DNA from: Stutzerimonas stutzeri
GTDB lineage: Bacteria > Pseudomonadota > Gammaproteobacteria > Pseudomonadales > Pseudomonadaceae
Direction: 5' to 3'
DNA: 64,000 nt
Assembly: GCF_024451105.1 (NCBI RefSeq)
Contig: NZ_JANGEY010000007.1
Span: 124,001 to 188,000, forward strand
Shown: positions 30,001 through 39,600 of the stretch, piece by piece
How positions within the stretch are numbered: the first letter of the stretch is position 1
Layout: the number at the start of each line of letters is the position of its first letter
The notes under the pieces: model-generated
The model's input: only the letters and a program-made list of their open reading frames with translations
Told to the model about the DNA's origin: nothing
Databases searched by the model: none
Made by a program: the position numbers and the translations under genes

Positions 30001-30510
30001 ATGGCGATCCTGAACATTCTCGAATTCCCCGATCCGCGCCTGCGCACCCTCGCCAAGCCGGTGGAGGCGGTCGACGACGCCCTGCGCCAGCTGATCGACG
30101 ACATGTTCGAGACCATGTACGCCGCGCCGGGCATCGGCCTGGCGGCGACCCAGGTCAACGTGCACAAGCGCGTGGTGGTGATGGACCTGTCCGAGGACAA
30201 GAGCGCGCCGCGGGTGTTCGTCAACCCCGAGCTGGAAGCGCTGACCGAGGACCTCGGCCCCTACCAGGAAGGCTGCCTGTCGGTGCCCGGCTTCTACGAG
30301 AACGTCGACCGCCCGCTGAAGGTACGCATCCGTGCGCTGGACCGCGACGGCCAGCCGTTCGAGGAAATCGCCGAAGGCCTGCTCGCCGTGTGCATCCAGC
30401 ACGAGTGCGACCACCTCAACGGCAAGCTGTTCGTCGACTACCTGTCCAGCCTCAAGCGCGACCGGATCAAGAAGAAGCTGGAAAAACAGCATCGTCTGCA
30501 GCACAACTGA
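30001..30510 (+). CDS. def: Peptide deformylase
   Basis: A 169-residue enzyme removing the formyl group from nascent proteins. All three metal-site motifs are present: GIGLAATQ (43-50), EGCLSVPG (about 89-96) and QHECDHLNG (about 130-138), with the HEXXH-type HECDH. The ATG at 30001 is chosen over an upstream in-frame extension because it gives the family N-terminus [15 protein letters not shown]. It is followed by a perfect intrinsic terminator, so fmt 50 bases on is at least partly uncoupled. Confidence 0.96.
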   Translation: MAILNILEFPDPRLRTLAKPVEAVDDALRQLIDDMFETMYAAPGIGLAATQVNVHKRVVVMDLSEDKSAPRVFVNPELEALTEDLGPYQEGCLSVPGFYENVDRPLKVRIRALDRDGQPFEEIAEGLLAVCIQHECDHLNGKLFVDYLSSLKRDRIKKKLEKQHRLQHN

Positions 30511-30518
30511 TTCACCGG

Positions 30519-30545
30519 AAGGCTTGCCCGCGGCAAGCCTTTTTT
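30519..30545 (+). terminator. Intrinsic terminator between def and fmt
   Basis: AAGGCTTGCC-CGC-GGCAAGCCTT is a perfect ten-pair stem running into six Ts, ending 15 bases before the fmt start codon. Confidence 0.92.
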
Positions 30546-30559
30546 CTTGAGCGAGCCCC

Positions 30560-31501
30560 ATGAGCCAGCCCCTGCGCATCGTCTTCGCCGGTACCCCGGA
30601 ATTCGCCGCCGTCCACCTCCAGGCCCTGCTCGATGCCGGCCTGACCCCGGTGGCGGTGTACACCCAGCCCGACCGCCCGGCCGGCCGCGGCCAGAAGCTG
30701 ATGGCCAGCCCGGTCAAGCAGCTCGCCGTCGAACACGGCATCCCGGTGCACCAGCCGGCGACCCTGCGCGATGCAGCCGCCCAGGCCGAGCTGGCGGCGC
30801 TGGCGCCCGACCTGCTGGTGGTGGTGGCCTACGGCCTGATCCTGCCCCAGGCGGTGCTCGACATCCCGCAACTCGGCTGCATCAACAGCCACGCCTCGCT
30901 GCTGCCGCGCTGGCGCGGCGCCGCGCCGATCCAGCGCGCGGTGCAGGCCGGCGACGCCGAGAGCGGCGTCACCGTGATGCGGATGGAGGCGGGCCTCGAC
31001 ACCGGGCCGATGCTGCTCAAGGTGAGCACGCCGATCACTGCCGACGACACCGGCGGCAGCCTGCACGACCGCCTGGCCACGCTGGGCGCCGCGGCGGTGG
31101 TCGAGGCCATCCCGCAGCTGGCCGCCGGCCGCCTGGCCGGCGAGGTGCAGGACGATGCCCTGGCCACCTACGCGCACAAGCTCGACAAGGACGAGGCACG
31201 CCTCGACTGGAGCCGTCCGGCCGTGGAGCTGGAACGCCTGGTGCGCGCCTTCCATCCCTGGCCGGTCTGCCACACCACGCTCGGCGGGACGGCGCTCAAG
31301 GTGCATTCTGCCGAGCTGGCGCAAGGGCAGGGCACGCCGGGCGAGATCCTCGCCGCCGACCGCGACGGCCTCGTCGTCGCCTGCGGCCAGGGCGCGCTGC
31401 GCCTGACCCGCCTGCAGCTGCCGGGCGGCAAGCCGCTGGCCTTCGCCGAGCTGTACAACAGCCGCCGCGAGCAGTTCGCCGCCGGCCAGGTGCTGGCCTG
31501 A
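30560..31501 (+). CDS. fmt: Methionyl-tRNA formyltransferase
   Basis: A 313-residue enzyme that formylates initiator Met-tRNA with 10-formyl-THF. Family motifs: [14 protein letters not shown] at the N-terminus, the formyl-transfer segment [19 protein letters not shown] (about 109-127) and [17 protein letters not shown], then the C-terminal tRNA-binding OB-fold from about 205. AGCGAGCC precedes the ATG. Its TGA overlaps the rsmB ATG by one base (TGATG). Confidence 0.96.
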   Translation: MSQPLRIVFAGTPEFAAVHLQALLDAGLTPVAVYTQPDRPAGRGQKLMASPVKQLAVEHGIPVHQPATLRDAAAQAELAALAPDLLVVVAYGLILPQAVLDIPQLGCINSHASLLPRWRGAAPIQRAVQAGDAESGVTVMRMEAGLDTGPMLLKVSTPITADDTGGSLHDRLATLGAAAVVEAIPQLAAGRLAGEVQDDALATYAHKLDKDEARLDWSRPAVELERLVRAFHPWPVCHTTLGGTALKVHSAELAQGQGTPGEILAADRDGLVVACGQGALRLTRLQLPGGKPLAFAELYNSRREQFAAGQVLA

Positions 31502-32817
31502 TGGCCGTCAATCCGCGGCTGGCCGCGGCCCGTGCGCTCGGCGCCGTGCTGGCCGGCAAGGCCTCGCTGGGCAGCGCCCTGCCGGCGCAGCTGGAGCGGG
31601 TCGAGCCGCGCGACCGCGGCCTGACCCAGGAGCTGGCCTTCGGCACCGCGCGCTGGCAGCCGCGCCTGGCGCTGCTCGCCGGCAAGCTGCTGCAGAAACC
31701 GTTCAAGGCCGCCGACCGCGACCTCGAGGCGCTGCTGCTGGTCGGCCTGTACCAGCTGCTGTACACGCGGATTCCCGCCCACGCGGCGATCGGCGAGACG
31801 GTCGGCTGCGTCGACAAGCTGAAGAAGTCCTCGGCCAAGGGCCTGATCAACGCCGTGCTGCGCCGCGCCCAGCGCGAGGGCGAGGCGCTGCTCGCCGAAC
31901 TGGAGCGCGATCCGGCGGCGCGCACCGCCCACCCGCGCTGGCTGCAGAAGGCCCTCAAGGCGCACTGGCCGGCGGACTGGGAAGCGATCTGCGCGGCCAA
32001 CAACAGCCACCCGCCGCTGACCCTGCGGGTCAACCGCCGCCACGGCACGCGCGACGCCTACCTGGCCGAGCTGGCCGCCGCCGGCATCGCCGCCACGGCC
32101 TGCCCGTTCAGCCCGGATGGCGTGCAGCTGGCCAGCCCCTGCGACGTCACCGGCCTGCCGGGCTTCGCCGAAGGCCGGGTCAGCGTGCAGGACGAGGCGG
32201 CCCAGCTGGCCGCCGAGCTGCTCGAGCTCAAGCCCGGCCTGCGCGTGCTGGACGCCTGCTGCGCGCCCGGCGGCAAGACCTGCCACCTGCTGGAGGCCGA
32301 GCCGAGTCTCGCGGTCACCGCCGTCGATCTGGAGGAGAGCCGCCTGGTGCGGGTGCGCGAGAACCTCGCCCGCCTCAAGCTCGACGCCAAACTGGTCGCC
32401 GCCGACGCCCGCGACACCGCCGCCTGGTGGGACGGCCTGCCGTTCCAGCGCATCCTCCTCGACGCGCCCTGCTCGGCCACCGGGGTGATCCGCCGCCACC
32501 CGGACATCAAGCTGACCCGCCAGGAGGGCGACATCGCCGCGCTGGCCAGGCTGCAGGGCGAACTGCTCGACGCCCTGTGGCCGACCCTCGAGGTCGGCGG
32601 CGTGCTGCTCTATGCCACCTGCTCGAGCCTGCCGACCGAGAACAGCGAGGTGATCGGCGCCTTCCTGGCCCGCACCCCGGGCGCCCGCGAACTGGACATC
32701 CCCGGGCCGTTCGGGGTGCAGCAGCCGCACGGCCGCCAGCTGCTGGCCCAGGTCGACGGCCACGACGGCTTCTACTACGCCAAGCTGATCAAGATCGCCG
32801 CGGCGCCGCGCCGCTGA
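31501..32817 (+). CDS. rsmB: 16S rRNA m5C967 methyltransferase
   Basis: A 438-residue RsmB (Sun). It has an N-terminal NusB-like RNA-binding domain (about 1-140) and an AdoMet methyltransferase domain with [15 protein letters not shown] (about 257-271) and the two catalytic-cysteine motifs [10 protein letters not shown] and LLYATCSS. It methylates C967 of 16S rRNA. The start codon overlaps the fmt stop; a long upstream frame is an fmt shadow. A GC-rich hairpin-containing gap of 69 bases separates it from trkA. Confidence 0.95.
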   Translation: MAVNPRLAAARALGAVLAGKASLGSALPAQLERVEPRDRGLTQELAFGTARWQPRLALLAGKLLQKPFKAADRDLEALLLVGLYQLLYTRIPAHAAIGETVGCVDKLKKSSAKGLINAVLRRAQREGEALLAELERDPAARTAHPRWLQKALKAHWPADWEAICAANNSHPPLTLRVNRRHGTRDAYLAELAAAGIAATACPFSPDGVQLASPCDVTGLPGFAEGRVSVQDEAAQLAAELLELKPGLRVLDACCAPGGKTCHLLEAEPSLAVTAVDLEESRLVRVRENLARLKLDAKLVAADARDTAAWWDGLPFQRILLDAPCSATGVIRRHPDIKLTRQEGDIAALARLQGELLDALWPTLEVGGVLLYATCSSLPTENSEVIGAFLARTPGARELDIPGPFGVQQPHGRQLLAQVDGHDGFYYAKLIKIAAAPRR

Positions 32818-32886
32818 GGTCGCCAGGGGCGCATCACGCCCCCCACAACAAGAGGCGGGCGATCCCCGCCCGACAGGAGTAGCCGG

Positions 32887-34260
32887 ATGAAGATCATCAT
32901 TCTCGGCGCCGGACAGGTCGGCGGCAGCCTCGCCGAGCACCTGGCCAGCGAGGCCAACGACATCACCGTGGTGGACACCGACGGCGAGCGCCTGCGCGAT
33001 CTGGGCGACCGCCTGGACATCCGCACCATCCAGGGCAAGGGTTCCTACCCGACGGTGCTGCGCCAGGCCGGCGCCGACGACGCCGACATGCTGGTGGCAG
33101 TGACCAACAGCGACGAGTCGAACATGATCGCCTGCCAGGTCGCCTACACCCTGTTCAACACCCCGACCAAGATCGCCCGGGTGCGCGAGGCGGCCTACCT
33201 GACCCGCGCCGGCCTGTTCGGCAACGAGTCGATCCCGGTCGACGTGCTGATCAGCCCCGAGCAGGTGGTGACCAACTACATCCGCCGGCTGATCGAGTAC
33301 CCCGGCGCCCTGCAGGTGCTCGACTTCGCCGACGGCAAGGCGCAGCTGGTCGGCGTGCGCGCCTACTACGGCGGCCCGCTGGTCGGCCAGCAGCTCAAGC
33401 AGATCCGCGAGCACATGCCGACCATCGACGCCCGCGTCGCCGCCATCTACCGCCGCGACCGGCCGATCCTGCCGCAGGGCGACACGGTGATCGAGGCCGA
33501 CGACGAGGTGTTCTTCATCGCCGCGCGCAGCCACATCCGCGCGGTGATGAGCGAGCTGCGGCGCATCGACGACGGCTACCGCAAGGTGGTGATCGCCGGC
33601 GGCGGGCACATCGGCGAGCGCCTGGCCGAGTCGATCGAGACCCGCTACCAGGTGAAGATCATCGAGATGAATCCGGCGCGCTGCCGCTACCTGTCCGACA
33701 CCCTGGAAAGCACCATCGTCCTGCAGGGCAGCGCCTCCGACCGCGACCTGCTGGTCGAGGAGAACATCGCCGAGGCCGACCTGTTCCTCGCCCTGACCAA
33801 CGACGACGAGGCCAACATCATGTCCTCGCTGCTGGCCAAGCGCCTGGGCGCGCGCAAGGTGATGAGCCTGATCAACAACCCGGCCTACGTCGACCTGATC
33901 CAAGGCGGCGAGATCGACATCGCCATCAGCCCGCAACAGGCCACCATCGGCACCCTGCTGACCCACGTGCGGCGCGGCGACATCGTCGCGGTGCACTCGC
34001 TGCGCCGCGGCGCCGCCGAAGCCATCGAGGCCATCGCCCACGGCGACGCGCGCTCGAGCAAGGTGGTCGGCCGCAAGGTGGCCGAGGTGCCGCTGCCGCC
34101 GGGCACCACCATCGGCGCCATCGTCCGCGACGAGGAAGTGATCATCGCCCACGGCGACACGCGCATCGAGTCAGGCGACCACGTGCTGCTGTTCCTGGTC
34201 GACAAGAAGCACGTGCGCGACGTCGAGCGGCTGTTCCAGGCCGGCCTGACCTTCTTCTGA
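32887..34260 (+). CDS. trkA: Trk potassium uptake regulator TrkA
   Basis: A 457-residue cytoplasmic regulator built of two RCK units, each an NAD-binding Rossmann fold plus TrkA-C domain: the first with [19 protein letters not shown] (1-19), the second with [16 protein letters not shown] (about 235). NAD(H) binding gates the membrane channel subunit TrkH, encoded immediately downstream. A good AGGAGT site precedes the ATG. The gene is full length with both halves complete. Confidence 0.96.
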   Translation: MKIIILGAGQVGGSLAEHLASEANDITVVDTDGERLRDLGDRLDIRTIQGKGSYPTVLRQAGADDADMLVAVTNSDESNMIACQVAYTLFNTPTKIARVREAAYLTRAGLFGNESIPVDVLISPEQVVTNYIRRLIEYPGALQVLDFADGKAQLVGVRAYYGGPLVGQQLKQIREHMPTIDARVAAIYRRDRPILPQGDTVIEADDEVFFIAARSHIRAVMSELRRIDDGYRKVVIAGGGHIGERLAESIETRYQVKIIEMNPARCRYLSDTLESTIVLQGSASDRDLLVEENIAEADLFLALTNDDEANIMSSLLAKRLGARKVMSLINNPAYVDLIQGGEIDIAISPQQATIGTLLTHVRRGDIVAVHSLRRGAAEAIEAIAHGDARSSKVVGRKVAEVPLPPGTTIGAIVRDEEVIIAHGDTRIESGDHVLLFLVDKKHVRDVERLFQAGLTFF

Positions 34261-34333
34261 ACTGCCGGCCGGCCGCCCCGCAAGGCGCCGCCGGCCGCCC
34301 CACGCCCCGTCCCGCCACCGCACGGACCGCCTC

Positions 34334-35785
34334 ATGCACTATGCCGTCATTTCCCGCATCCTCGGCCTGCTGCTGATCATCTTCAGCGTCACCCACCTGC
34401 CGCCCATGCTGCTCGGCGTGTACGACGGCGACGACACCTGGCGCAGCTTCGTCTGGTCGTTCGCCATCACTCTGGTGACCGGTGCGCTGATCTGGTTTCC
34501 CAATCGCGGCGCGCGCGGCGAGCTGCGGGTACGCGACGGTTACCTGATCACCGCGCTGTTCTGGTTCGTCCTCGGCGTGTTCGGCGCTCTGCCGCTGCTG
34601 CTCAGCGAGCGACCGGCGATGACCGCGGTGGATGCGCTGTTCGAGGCCTTCTCCGGCCTCAGCACCACCGGCGCCACGGTGCTCACCGGCCTCGACGCGC
34701 TGCCGCGCTCGATCCTCTACTACCGCCAGCAGCTGCAGTGGCTGGGCGGCATGGGTATCGTGGTGCTGGCGGTGGCGGTGATGCCGATGCTCGGCATCGG
34801 CGGCATGCAGCTGTACCGCGCCGAGATGCCCGGGCCGCTGAAGGACAACAAGCTGTCGCCGCGCATCGCCGACACCGCCAAGACCCTCTGGCTGATCTAC
34901 TGCGGGCTGACCGCCCTCTGCGCGCTGGCCTACTGGATCGCCGGCATGAGCCCGTTCGATGCCATCGGCCACAGCTTCGCCACCATCGCCATCGGCGGCT
35001 TCTCCACCCACGACGCCAGCATCGCCTGGTTCGACAGCGCGCTGATCGAGGCCATCTGCATCTTCTTCATGGCCGCCTCGGGGATGAACTTCGCCCTGCA
35101 CTTCCTCGCCCTGCGCAGCCGCTCGCTGAAGGCCTACCTGCGCGATCCGGAGTGCATGACCTACCTCAAGCTGCTGCTCGCGGTGTTCGCCATCACCACC
35201 GCGCTGCTGCTGCTCTACAGCCACCACGACAGCCCGCTCGACTCGCTGCGCTACGCCGCCTTCCAGGTGGTCTCGGTGTTCACCACCACCGGCTTCGGCG
35301 TCGACGACTTCAGCGTCTGGCCGAGCTTCCTGCCGTTCCTGCTGATCTACACCACCTTCATCGGCGCCTGCGCCGGCTCCACCGGCGGCGGCATGAAGGT
35401 GATGCGCGCCATGCTGGTGGTGCGCCAGGGCCAGCGCGAGATCCAGCGCCTGCTGCACCCCAGCGGGGTGTTCGGGGTGAAGATGGGCCGGCGCAAGGTA
35501 CCCGACCGGGTGATCGAGTCGGTGTGGGGCTTCTGCGCCATGTACATGGTGACCTTCTTCGGCCTGATGCTGCTGCTGCTCGGCACCGGGCTCGACCCGA
35601 TCACCGCCTTCTCCAGCCTGGCCTCGTGCATGAACAACCTCGGCCCGGCGCTCGGCGACGCCGCCGCCCACTACGGCGGCCTGCCGGACAGCGCCAAGCT
35701 GCTGCTCAGCGTGGCGATGATCCTCGGCCGCCTCGAGGTGTTCTCCCTGGTGGTGCTGCTGTCGCCGGCGTTCTGGCGCTACTGA
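34334..35785 (+). CDS. trkH: Trk potassium uptake membrane subunit TrkH
   Basis: A 483-residue potassium channel-like transporter with four M1-P-M2 repeats. Selectivity-filter loops can be recognised as FSGLSTTGATVL, FATIAIGGFSTHD, STTGFGVDDF-like (VSVFTTTGFGVDD) and SCMNNLGPALGD. It partners TrkA in the inner membrane. It is 73 bases downstream of trkA and probably in the same transcript. A TAGGGTG-family repeat follows the stop codon. Confidence 0.95.
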   Translation: MHYAVISRILGLLLIIFSVTHLPPMLLGVYDGDDTWRSFVWSFAITLVTGALIWFPNRGARGELRVRDGYLITALFWFVLGVFGALPLLLSERPAMTAVDALFEAFSGLSTTGATVLTGLDALPRSILYYRQQLQWLGGMGIVVLAVAVMPMLGIGGMQLYRAEMPGPLKDNKLSPRIADTAKTLWLIYCGLTALCALAYWIAGMSPFDAIGHSFATIAIGGFSTHDASIAWFDSALIEAICIFFMAASGMNFALHFLALRSRSLKAYLRDPECMTYLKLLLAVFAITTALLLLYSHHDSPLDSLRYAAFQVVSVFTTTGFGVDDFSVWPSFLPFLLIYTTFIGACAGSTGGGMKVMRAMLVVRQGQREIQRLLHPSGVFGVKMGRRKVPDRVIESVWGFCAMYMVTFFGLMLLLLGTGLDPITAFSSLASCMNNLGPALGDAAAHYGGLPDSAKLLLSVAMILGRLEVFSLVVLLSPAFWRY

Positions 35786-35797
35786 GGCGTGCTCCGC

Positions 35798-35848
35798 TAG
35801 GGTGGACGGATACGCAGCGGCCGCTGCGCATCCGTCCCGCCACCCACA
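35798..35848. repeat. TAGGGTGGA-family repeat after trkH
   Basis: A near-perfect palindrome: GGTGGACGGATACGCAGCGG on the left pairs with CCGCTGCGCATCCGTCCCGCC (20-base core) on the right. It starts with TAGGGTGGA like the copies at 24756 and 41753. It may also serve as the transcription end of trkAH. Confidence 0.65.
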
Positions 35849-35859
35849 GAGGAACGCCC

Positions 35860-36180
35860 ATGACCACCCTCGCCGCTCTGGAAAGACTGCTGGCCGCCGG
35901 CCACGACAACGCCCTGCTGCGCTTCGGGCTGGGCAACGCCCACCTGGATGCCGACGACGCCGCCGGAGCCGCCGAACACCTGCAGCGTTGCGTGGAGTTC
36001 GACCCCGGCTATTCGGCAGCCTGGAAGCTGCTCGGCAAGGCACGCGCCGCGCTCGGCGACAGCGCCGCGGCACGCGCCGCCTGGGAACAGGGGCTGGCGG
36101 CAGCCCGCGCCCACGGCGACAAACAGGCGGAGAAGGAGATGACGGTATTCCTCAGGAAGCTCGACAAGCCACGCCCCTGA
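35860..36180 (+). CDS. Small TPR-repeat protein
   Basis: A 106-residue soluble protein made of about two to three tetratricopeptide repeats (ALLRFGLGNAHLDADDAAGAAEHLQRCVEFDP, of which the pattern is A-x-LG-A-x8-A; then SAAWKLLGKARAALGDSAAARAAWEQGL). It probably mediates a protein contact. Similar small TPR proteins occupy this site in other pseudomonads. AGAGGAACG precedes the ATG. The function is unknown. Confidence 0.8.
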   Translation: MTTLAALERLLAAGHDNALLRFGLGNAHLDADDAAGAAEHLQRCVEFDPGYSAAWKLLGKARAALGDSAAARAAWEQGLAAARAHGDKQAEKEMTVFLRKLDKPRP

Positions 36181-36201
36181 GCCCACCGGCGGGGCGGCGC
36201 G

Positions 36202-36468
36202 TCAGTCGCCGGCGTAGGTGAGCGCGGCCCCGCTGCTCTCGCAGCGCACCACGCGCATCCGCACCAGCGGCGCCTCCCCCGGCAGCCCCTGGACCTGACC
36301 GCAGACCAGCTCGCCGAGCCGCAGCAGACGCTGGGCTCCGTCGAGCACCACGAACACCCCGCCGTCGGAGATATCGCGGGTGGTGGCCATCAGCCCGCCG
36401 TGGCGCGGGTGGTCGATGCGCAGCGGAACCTTCATCGAGGTGCGTACGTGCTCGCGGCGGTTTTCCAT
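36202..36468 (-). CDS. PilZ-domain protein (c-di-GMP type)
   Basis: An 88-residue single PilZ domain. The RxxxR-type motif is seen as ENRREHVR at residues 2-9 and the second motif as TRDISDGGVFV at about 30-40 (D/N-x-S-x-x-G), so both c-di-GMP-contact motifs are recognisable. It would be a small cytosolic adaptor. It converges on the TPR gene with about 20 bases between the stops. The equivalent origin-proximal gene of P. aeruginosa is PA0012. Confidence 0.85.
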   Translation of the reverse strand: MENRREHVRTSMKVPLRIDHPRHGGLMATTRDISDGGVFVVLDGAQRLLRLGELVCGQVQGLPGEAPLVRMRVVRCESSGAALTYAGD

Positions 36469-36638
36469 GCTCGGGGTCGTCCTGTCTCCGGAGGGATGAG
36501 CCGACGGTACTGGCTATCGGCCAGCACCGCAAGCGCCACCTCCATTTTCAGCTTGGCTTCAGGCGTCCGGTCTATCCTCGTGACGTTCGCCCCGCGCCCC
36601 GAGCGCCCAACTCCACGAGCTTCGCCAGGATTTCCCGG

Positions 36639-37553
36639 ATGACCGAACGCCCCCGCCTCCTCCTCGTCGCGCTCGCCGGCCTGCTGCTGGCCGTCGCCGC
36701 CCAGCAGCAGCGCTTGTTCGAGCGCGGCTGGTTCGCCTGGCAGGAGTGGCGACATGCCGCCGAGTGGCGCGCGCGCTCGATCTGGCTGCCCGACTACCGG
36801 GTGGAGGTCGAAGCGCAGGTCATCGCCGGCCTCGACGACGACATCTCGGCGCTGACCTTCGATCCGCAGCGGCGCAGCCTGTTCACCGTCACCAATGCCA
36901 ATCCGGAAGTGCTCGAGCTGTCGCTGGACGGGCGCATCCTGCGACGCATCGCCCTGCACGGTTTCGGCGATCCCGAGGCGATCGAGTACATCGCCCCCGG
37001 CGTCTACGTGATCAGCGACGAACGCGAGCAGCGCCTGGTCAAGGTGCGCATCGACGAGCAGACCGCCGTGCTGGACGCCGCCGCCGGCCAGCAGCTCAGC
37101 CTCGGCATCGACCGCAACGGCAACAAGGGCTTCGAGGGCCTGGCCTACGACGCCGGCCAGCGGCGCCTGTTCGTCGCCAAGGAGCGCAACCCGCTGCGCA
37201 TCTACGAGATCGCCGGCTTCCCGCACACCGACGCCGCCCGACCGCTGGCCATCCAGCTGCACGAGAACCCGGCGCGCGATGCCGGGCTGTTCGTCCGCGA
37301 CCTGTCCAGCCTGCAGTTCGACGCGGCCAGCGGCCACCTGCTGGCGCTCTCCGACGAGTCGCGGCTGATCCTCGAGCTGGACGTCGACGGCCGGCCGATC
37401 AGCAGCCTGTCGCTGCGGGCCGGCCGGCACGGCCTCAGGCGCTCGGTGCCGCAGGCCGAGGGGGTGGCCATGGACGACGCCGGCACCCTCTACCTGGTCA
37501 GCGAGCCCAACCTGTTCTACGTGTTCCGCAAGGCCACGCCGACCGGGCGCTGA
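36639..37553 (+). CDS. SdiA-regulated (YjiK-like) beta-propeller protein
   Basis: A 304-residue protein with an N-terminal hydrophobic anchor or signal (LLLVALAGLLLAVAA, residues 7-21) and a periplasmic propeller-like SdiA-regulated domain. Repeated motifs include ISALTFDPQRRSLFTVTN, GNKGFEGLAYDAGQRRLFVAKE and PQAEGVAMDDAGTLYLVSEPN. The biochemical role is not known. It diverges from the PilZ gene and converges on the acyltransferase gene, from which it is separated by only 6 bases. Confidence 0.85.
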   Translation: MTERPRLLLVALAGLLLAVAAQQQRLFERGWFAWQEWRHAAEWRARSIWLPDYRVEVEAQVIAGLDDDISALTFDPQRRSLFTVTNANPEVLELSLDGRILRRIALHGFGDPEAIEYIAPGVYVISDEREQRLVKVRIDEQTAVLDAAAGQQLSLGIDRNGNKGFEGLAYDAGQRRLFVAKERNPLRIYEIAGFPHTDAARPLAIQLHENPARDAGLFVRDLSSLQFDAASGHLLALSDESRLILELDVDGRPISSLSLRAGRHGLRRSVPQAEGVAMDDAGTLYLVSEPNLFYVFRKATPTGR

Positions 37554-37559
37554 AGCGCC

Positions 37560-38447
37560 TCAGTACCAGCGCTGCTCGCCCGCCGGACGCTTCTTGAAGC
37601 GCTTCATGCTCCACATGTACTGGCTCGGCCAGCGCCGCACGTAGCTCTCGATCATCTTGCTCATCGCCGCCACGCCGACCTCCGGGTCCTTGCTGTACAT
37701 CGCCTCCGGCGCCGCCTCGAGGATCACCTTGAAGCCGCTGCCATCCTCCAGGCGGATCGCGTGGAGGAACACGCCGACCGCCTTGTGCCCGGCGAGCATG
37801 CCCGGCACGAACTTGCTGGTCAGCGCCTGCACGGCGAAGAACGGCACGAAGATCCCGCTGCCCTCGCTCGGCTCCGGATCGGCGGGGATGCCCACCGCGC
37901 CGCCGCGGCGCACCTCCTTGATCACGCTGAGGATGCCCTCCTTGGTCGACGGCGCCACCCGGTTGCCCATCTGCACGCGCTGCTGCTGCAGCAGCTCGTC
38001 GACCGCCTTCTGCTTGGGCGGGCGGTAGAAGATGATCGGCTTGCACTGGTTGCAGTAGAAGTGGTTGAGCACCTCCCAGTTGCCCAGGTGGCTGGTGATG
38101 CCGACCACCCCCTTGCCGCTGGCCAGCGCCGCCTCCAGCACCTCGAGGCCCTCGACCTCCTTGACCAGCGCCAGCGACTTCTCCGCCGGCCAGATCCACG
38201 CGCAGGCGCTCTCGGTGAAGGTCTTGCCGATGTCCTGCAGGGTGCGCCCGAGCAGCGCCTCGCGCTCGGCCTCGTTCAGCTCGGGGAAGCACTTGGCCTG
38301 GTTGATGCGCACCACCTCGCGCGAGCGGTTGGGCAGCTTCCACATCAGCCAGCCGATCGCCGCGCCGAGGCGCTGCACGGCGGACCAGGGCAGGGCGGCG
38401 ACCAGCCGCAGCGCGCCCACCACCAGGGCGCCTTTGATCTTCTCCAC
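37560..38447 (-). CDS. Lipid A secondary acyltransferase (LpxL/HtrB family)
   Basis: A 295-residue inner-membrane acyltransferase with the HX4E catalytic motif in SHLGNWEVL and a downstream RxG-type segment ([11 protein letters not shown]). It adds a secondary acyl chain to lipid A. It corresponds in position to P. aeruginosa PA0011. The GTG at 38447 is chosen because CCGGAGAATCCC precedes it; extending upstream would run through the parS site and give an unlikely N-terminus. The 3-methyladenine glycosylase gene (tag) usually found next to it in P. aeruginosa is absent here. Confidence 0.9.
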   Translation of the reverse strand: MEKIKGALVVGALRLVAALPWSAVQRLGAAIGWLMWKLPNRSREVVRINQAKCFPELNEAEREALLGRTLQDIGKTFTESACAWIWPAEKSLALVKEVEGLEVLEAALASGKGVVGITSHLGNWEVLNHFYCNQCKPIIFYRPPKQKAVDELLQQQRVQMGNRVAPSTKEGILSVIKEVRRGGAVGIPADPEPSEGSGIFVPFFAVQALTSKFVPGMLAGHKAVGVFLHAIRLEDGSGFKVILEAAPEAMYSKDPEVGVAAMSKMIESYVRRWPSQYMWSMKRFKKRPAGEQRWY

Positions 38448-38531
38448 GGGATTCTCCGGCGGTTGGATTGAGCGGGCATTGTACCCCGTGACCCGCTGCC
38501 GGGTTCCGCCGGGCGGCGAATTGGCGAGCGA

Positions 38532-38547
38532 TGTTCCACGTGGAACA
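38532..38547. other. parS site (ParB-binding), copy 1
   Basis: TGTTCCACGTGGAACA is a perfect 16-base palindrome matching the pseudomonad parS consensus. It lies in the divergent gap between the lipid A acyltransferase gene and glyQ. Two identical copies occur at 49895 and 58932. Confidence 0.93.
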
Positions 38548-38610
38548 TCTGCCACCCGCCAGGGCCTCCAGGCTGCGCATGGCGCCCCCTACAGAGCCGG
38601 CCGCTTCGGT

Positions 38611-38616
38611 TATACT
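38611..38616 (+). promoter_or_regulatory. Candidate -10 element of the glyQS promoter
   Basis: TATACT, in the only AT-rich patch of the glyQ upstream gap, lies 37 bases before the GTG start. The -35 region is not a good match, so the assignment is tentative. Confidence 0.4.
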
Positions 38617-38652
38617 CGCCGGCTTTACGCAAGCCTCAGAACAGGTGATTTC

Positions 38653-39600
38653 GTGAGCCAGACTACGCCTGCCGTGCGCACCTTCCAGGACCTGATCCTC
38701 GCCCTGCAAAGCTACTGGGCGGAGCAGGGCTGCGTGGTATTGCAGCCCTACGACATGGAAATGGGCGCCGGCACCTTCCACACCGCCACCTTCCTGCGCG
38801 CCATCGGTCCCGAGACCTGGAACGCCGCCTACGTGCAGCCCTCGCGCCGCCCGGCCGACGGCCGCTACGGCGAGAACCCCAACCGCCTGCAGCACTACTA
38901 CCAGTTCCAGGTGGTGCTCAAGCCCAACCCGGTGAACATCCAGGACCTCTACCTGGGCTCGCTGCGCGCCATCGGCATCGACACCGGCGTCCACGACATC
39001 CGCTTCGTCGAGGACAACTGGGAATCGCCGACCCTCGGCGCCTGGGGCCTGGGCTGGGAAGTCTGGCTCAACGGCATGGAAGTCACCCAGTTCACCTACT
39101 TCCAGCAGGTCGGCGGCGTCGAGTGCTACCCGGTGACCGGCGAGATCACCTACGGCCTCGAGCGCCTGGCCATGTATCTGCAGGGCGTCGACTCGGTGTA
39201 CGACCTGGTCTACTCCGACGGCCCGTTCGGCAAGGTCACCTACGGCGACGTGTTCCACCAGAACGAGGTGGAGCAGTCCACCTACAACTTCGAGCACGCC
39301 AACGTCGACAAGCTGTTCGAGCTGTTCGACTTCTACGAGAGCGAGGCCAAGCGCCTGATGGACCTCGAGCTGCCGCTGCCGAGCTACGAGATGGTGGTCA
39401 AGGCCTCGCACACCTTCAACCTGCTCGACGCCCGCCGCGCCATCTCGGTGACCGCGCGCCAGCAGTACATCCTGCGCGTGCGCACCCTGGCCCGCGCCGT
39501 GGCGCAGAGCTACCTGATGGCCCGCGCCAAGCTCGGCTTCCCGATGGCCACCCCCGAACTGCGTGACGAAGTACTGGCCAAGCTGAAGGAGGCCGAATGA
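38653..39600 (+). CDS. glyQ: Glycyl-tRNA synthetase alpha subunit
   Basis: A 315-residue catalytic subunit of the bacterial alpha2beta2 enzyme that charges tRNA-Gly. Class II landmarks are visible: [30 protein letters not shown] at the N-terminus (motif core only), [18 protein letters not shown] and [23 protein letters not shown]. The start is a GTG at 38653 with AGGTGA upstream, giving the usual N-terminus; no ATG fits. The TGA overlaps the glyS start (ATGATGA). Confidence 0.97.
   Translation: MSQTTPAVRTFQDLILALQSYWAEQGCVVLQPYDMEMGAGTFHTATFLRAIGPETWNAAYVQPSRRPADGRYGENPNRLQHYYQFQVVLKPNPVNIQDLYLGSLRAIGIDTGVHDIRFVEDNWESPTLGAWGLGWEVWLNGMEVTQFTYFQQVGGVECYPVTGEITYGLERLAMYLQGVDSVYDLVYSDGPFGKVTYGDVFHQNEVEQSTYNFEHANVDKLFELFDFYESEAKRLMDLELPLPSYEMVVKASHTFNLLDARRAISVTARQQYILRVRTLARAVAQSYLMARAKLGFPMATPELRDEVLAKLKEAE

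Noticed and set aside
31168-34152. A 994-codon minus-strand frame opposite fmt-rsmB-trkA
   Set aside because: Antisense shadow of three well-supported genes.
38448-38555. An upstream start for the lipid A acyltransferase gene that would include the parS palindrome in coding sequence
   Set aside because: No ribosome site there, while GTG at 38447 has GGAG at good distance and the normal family N-terminus.
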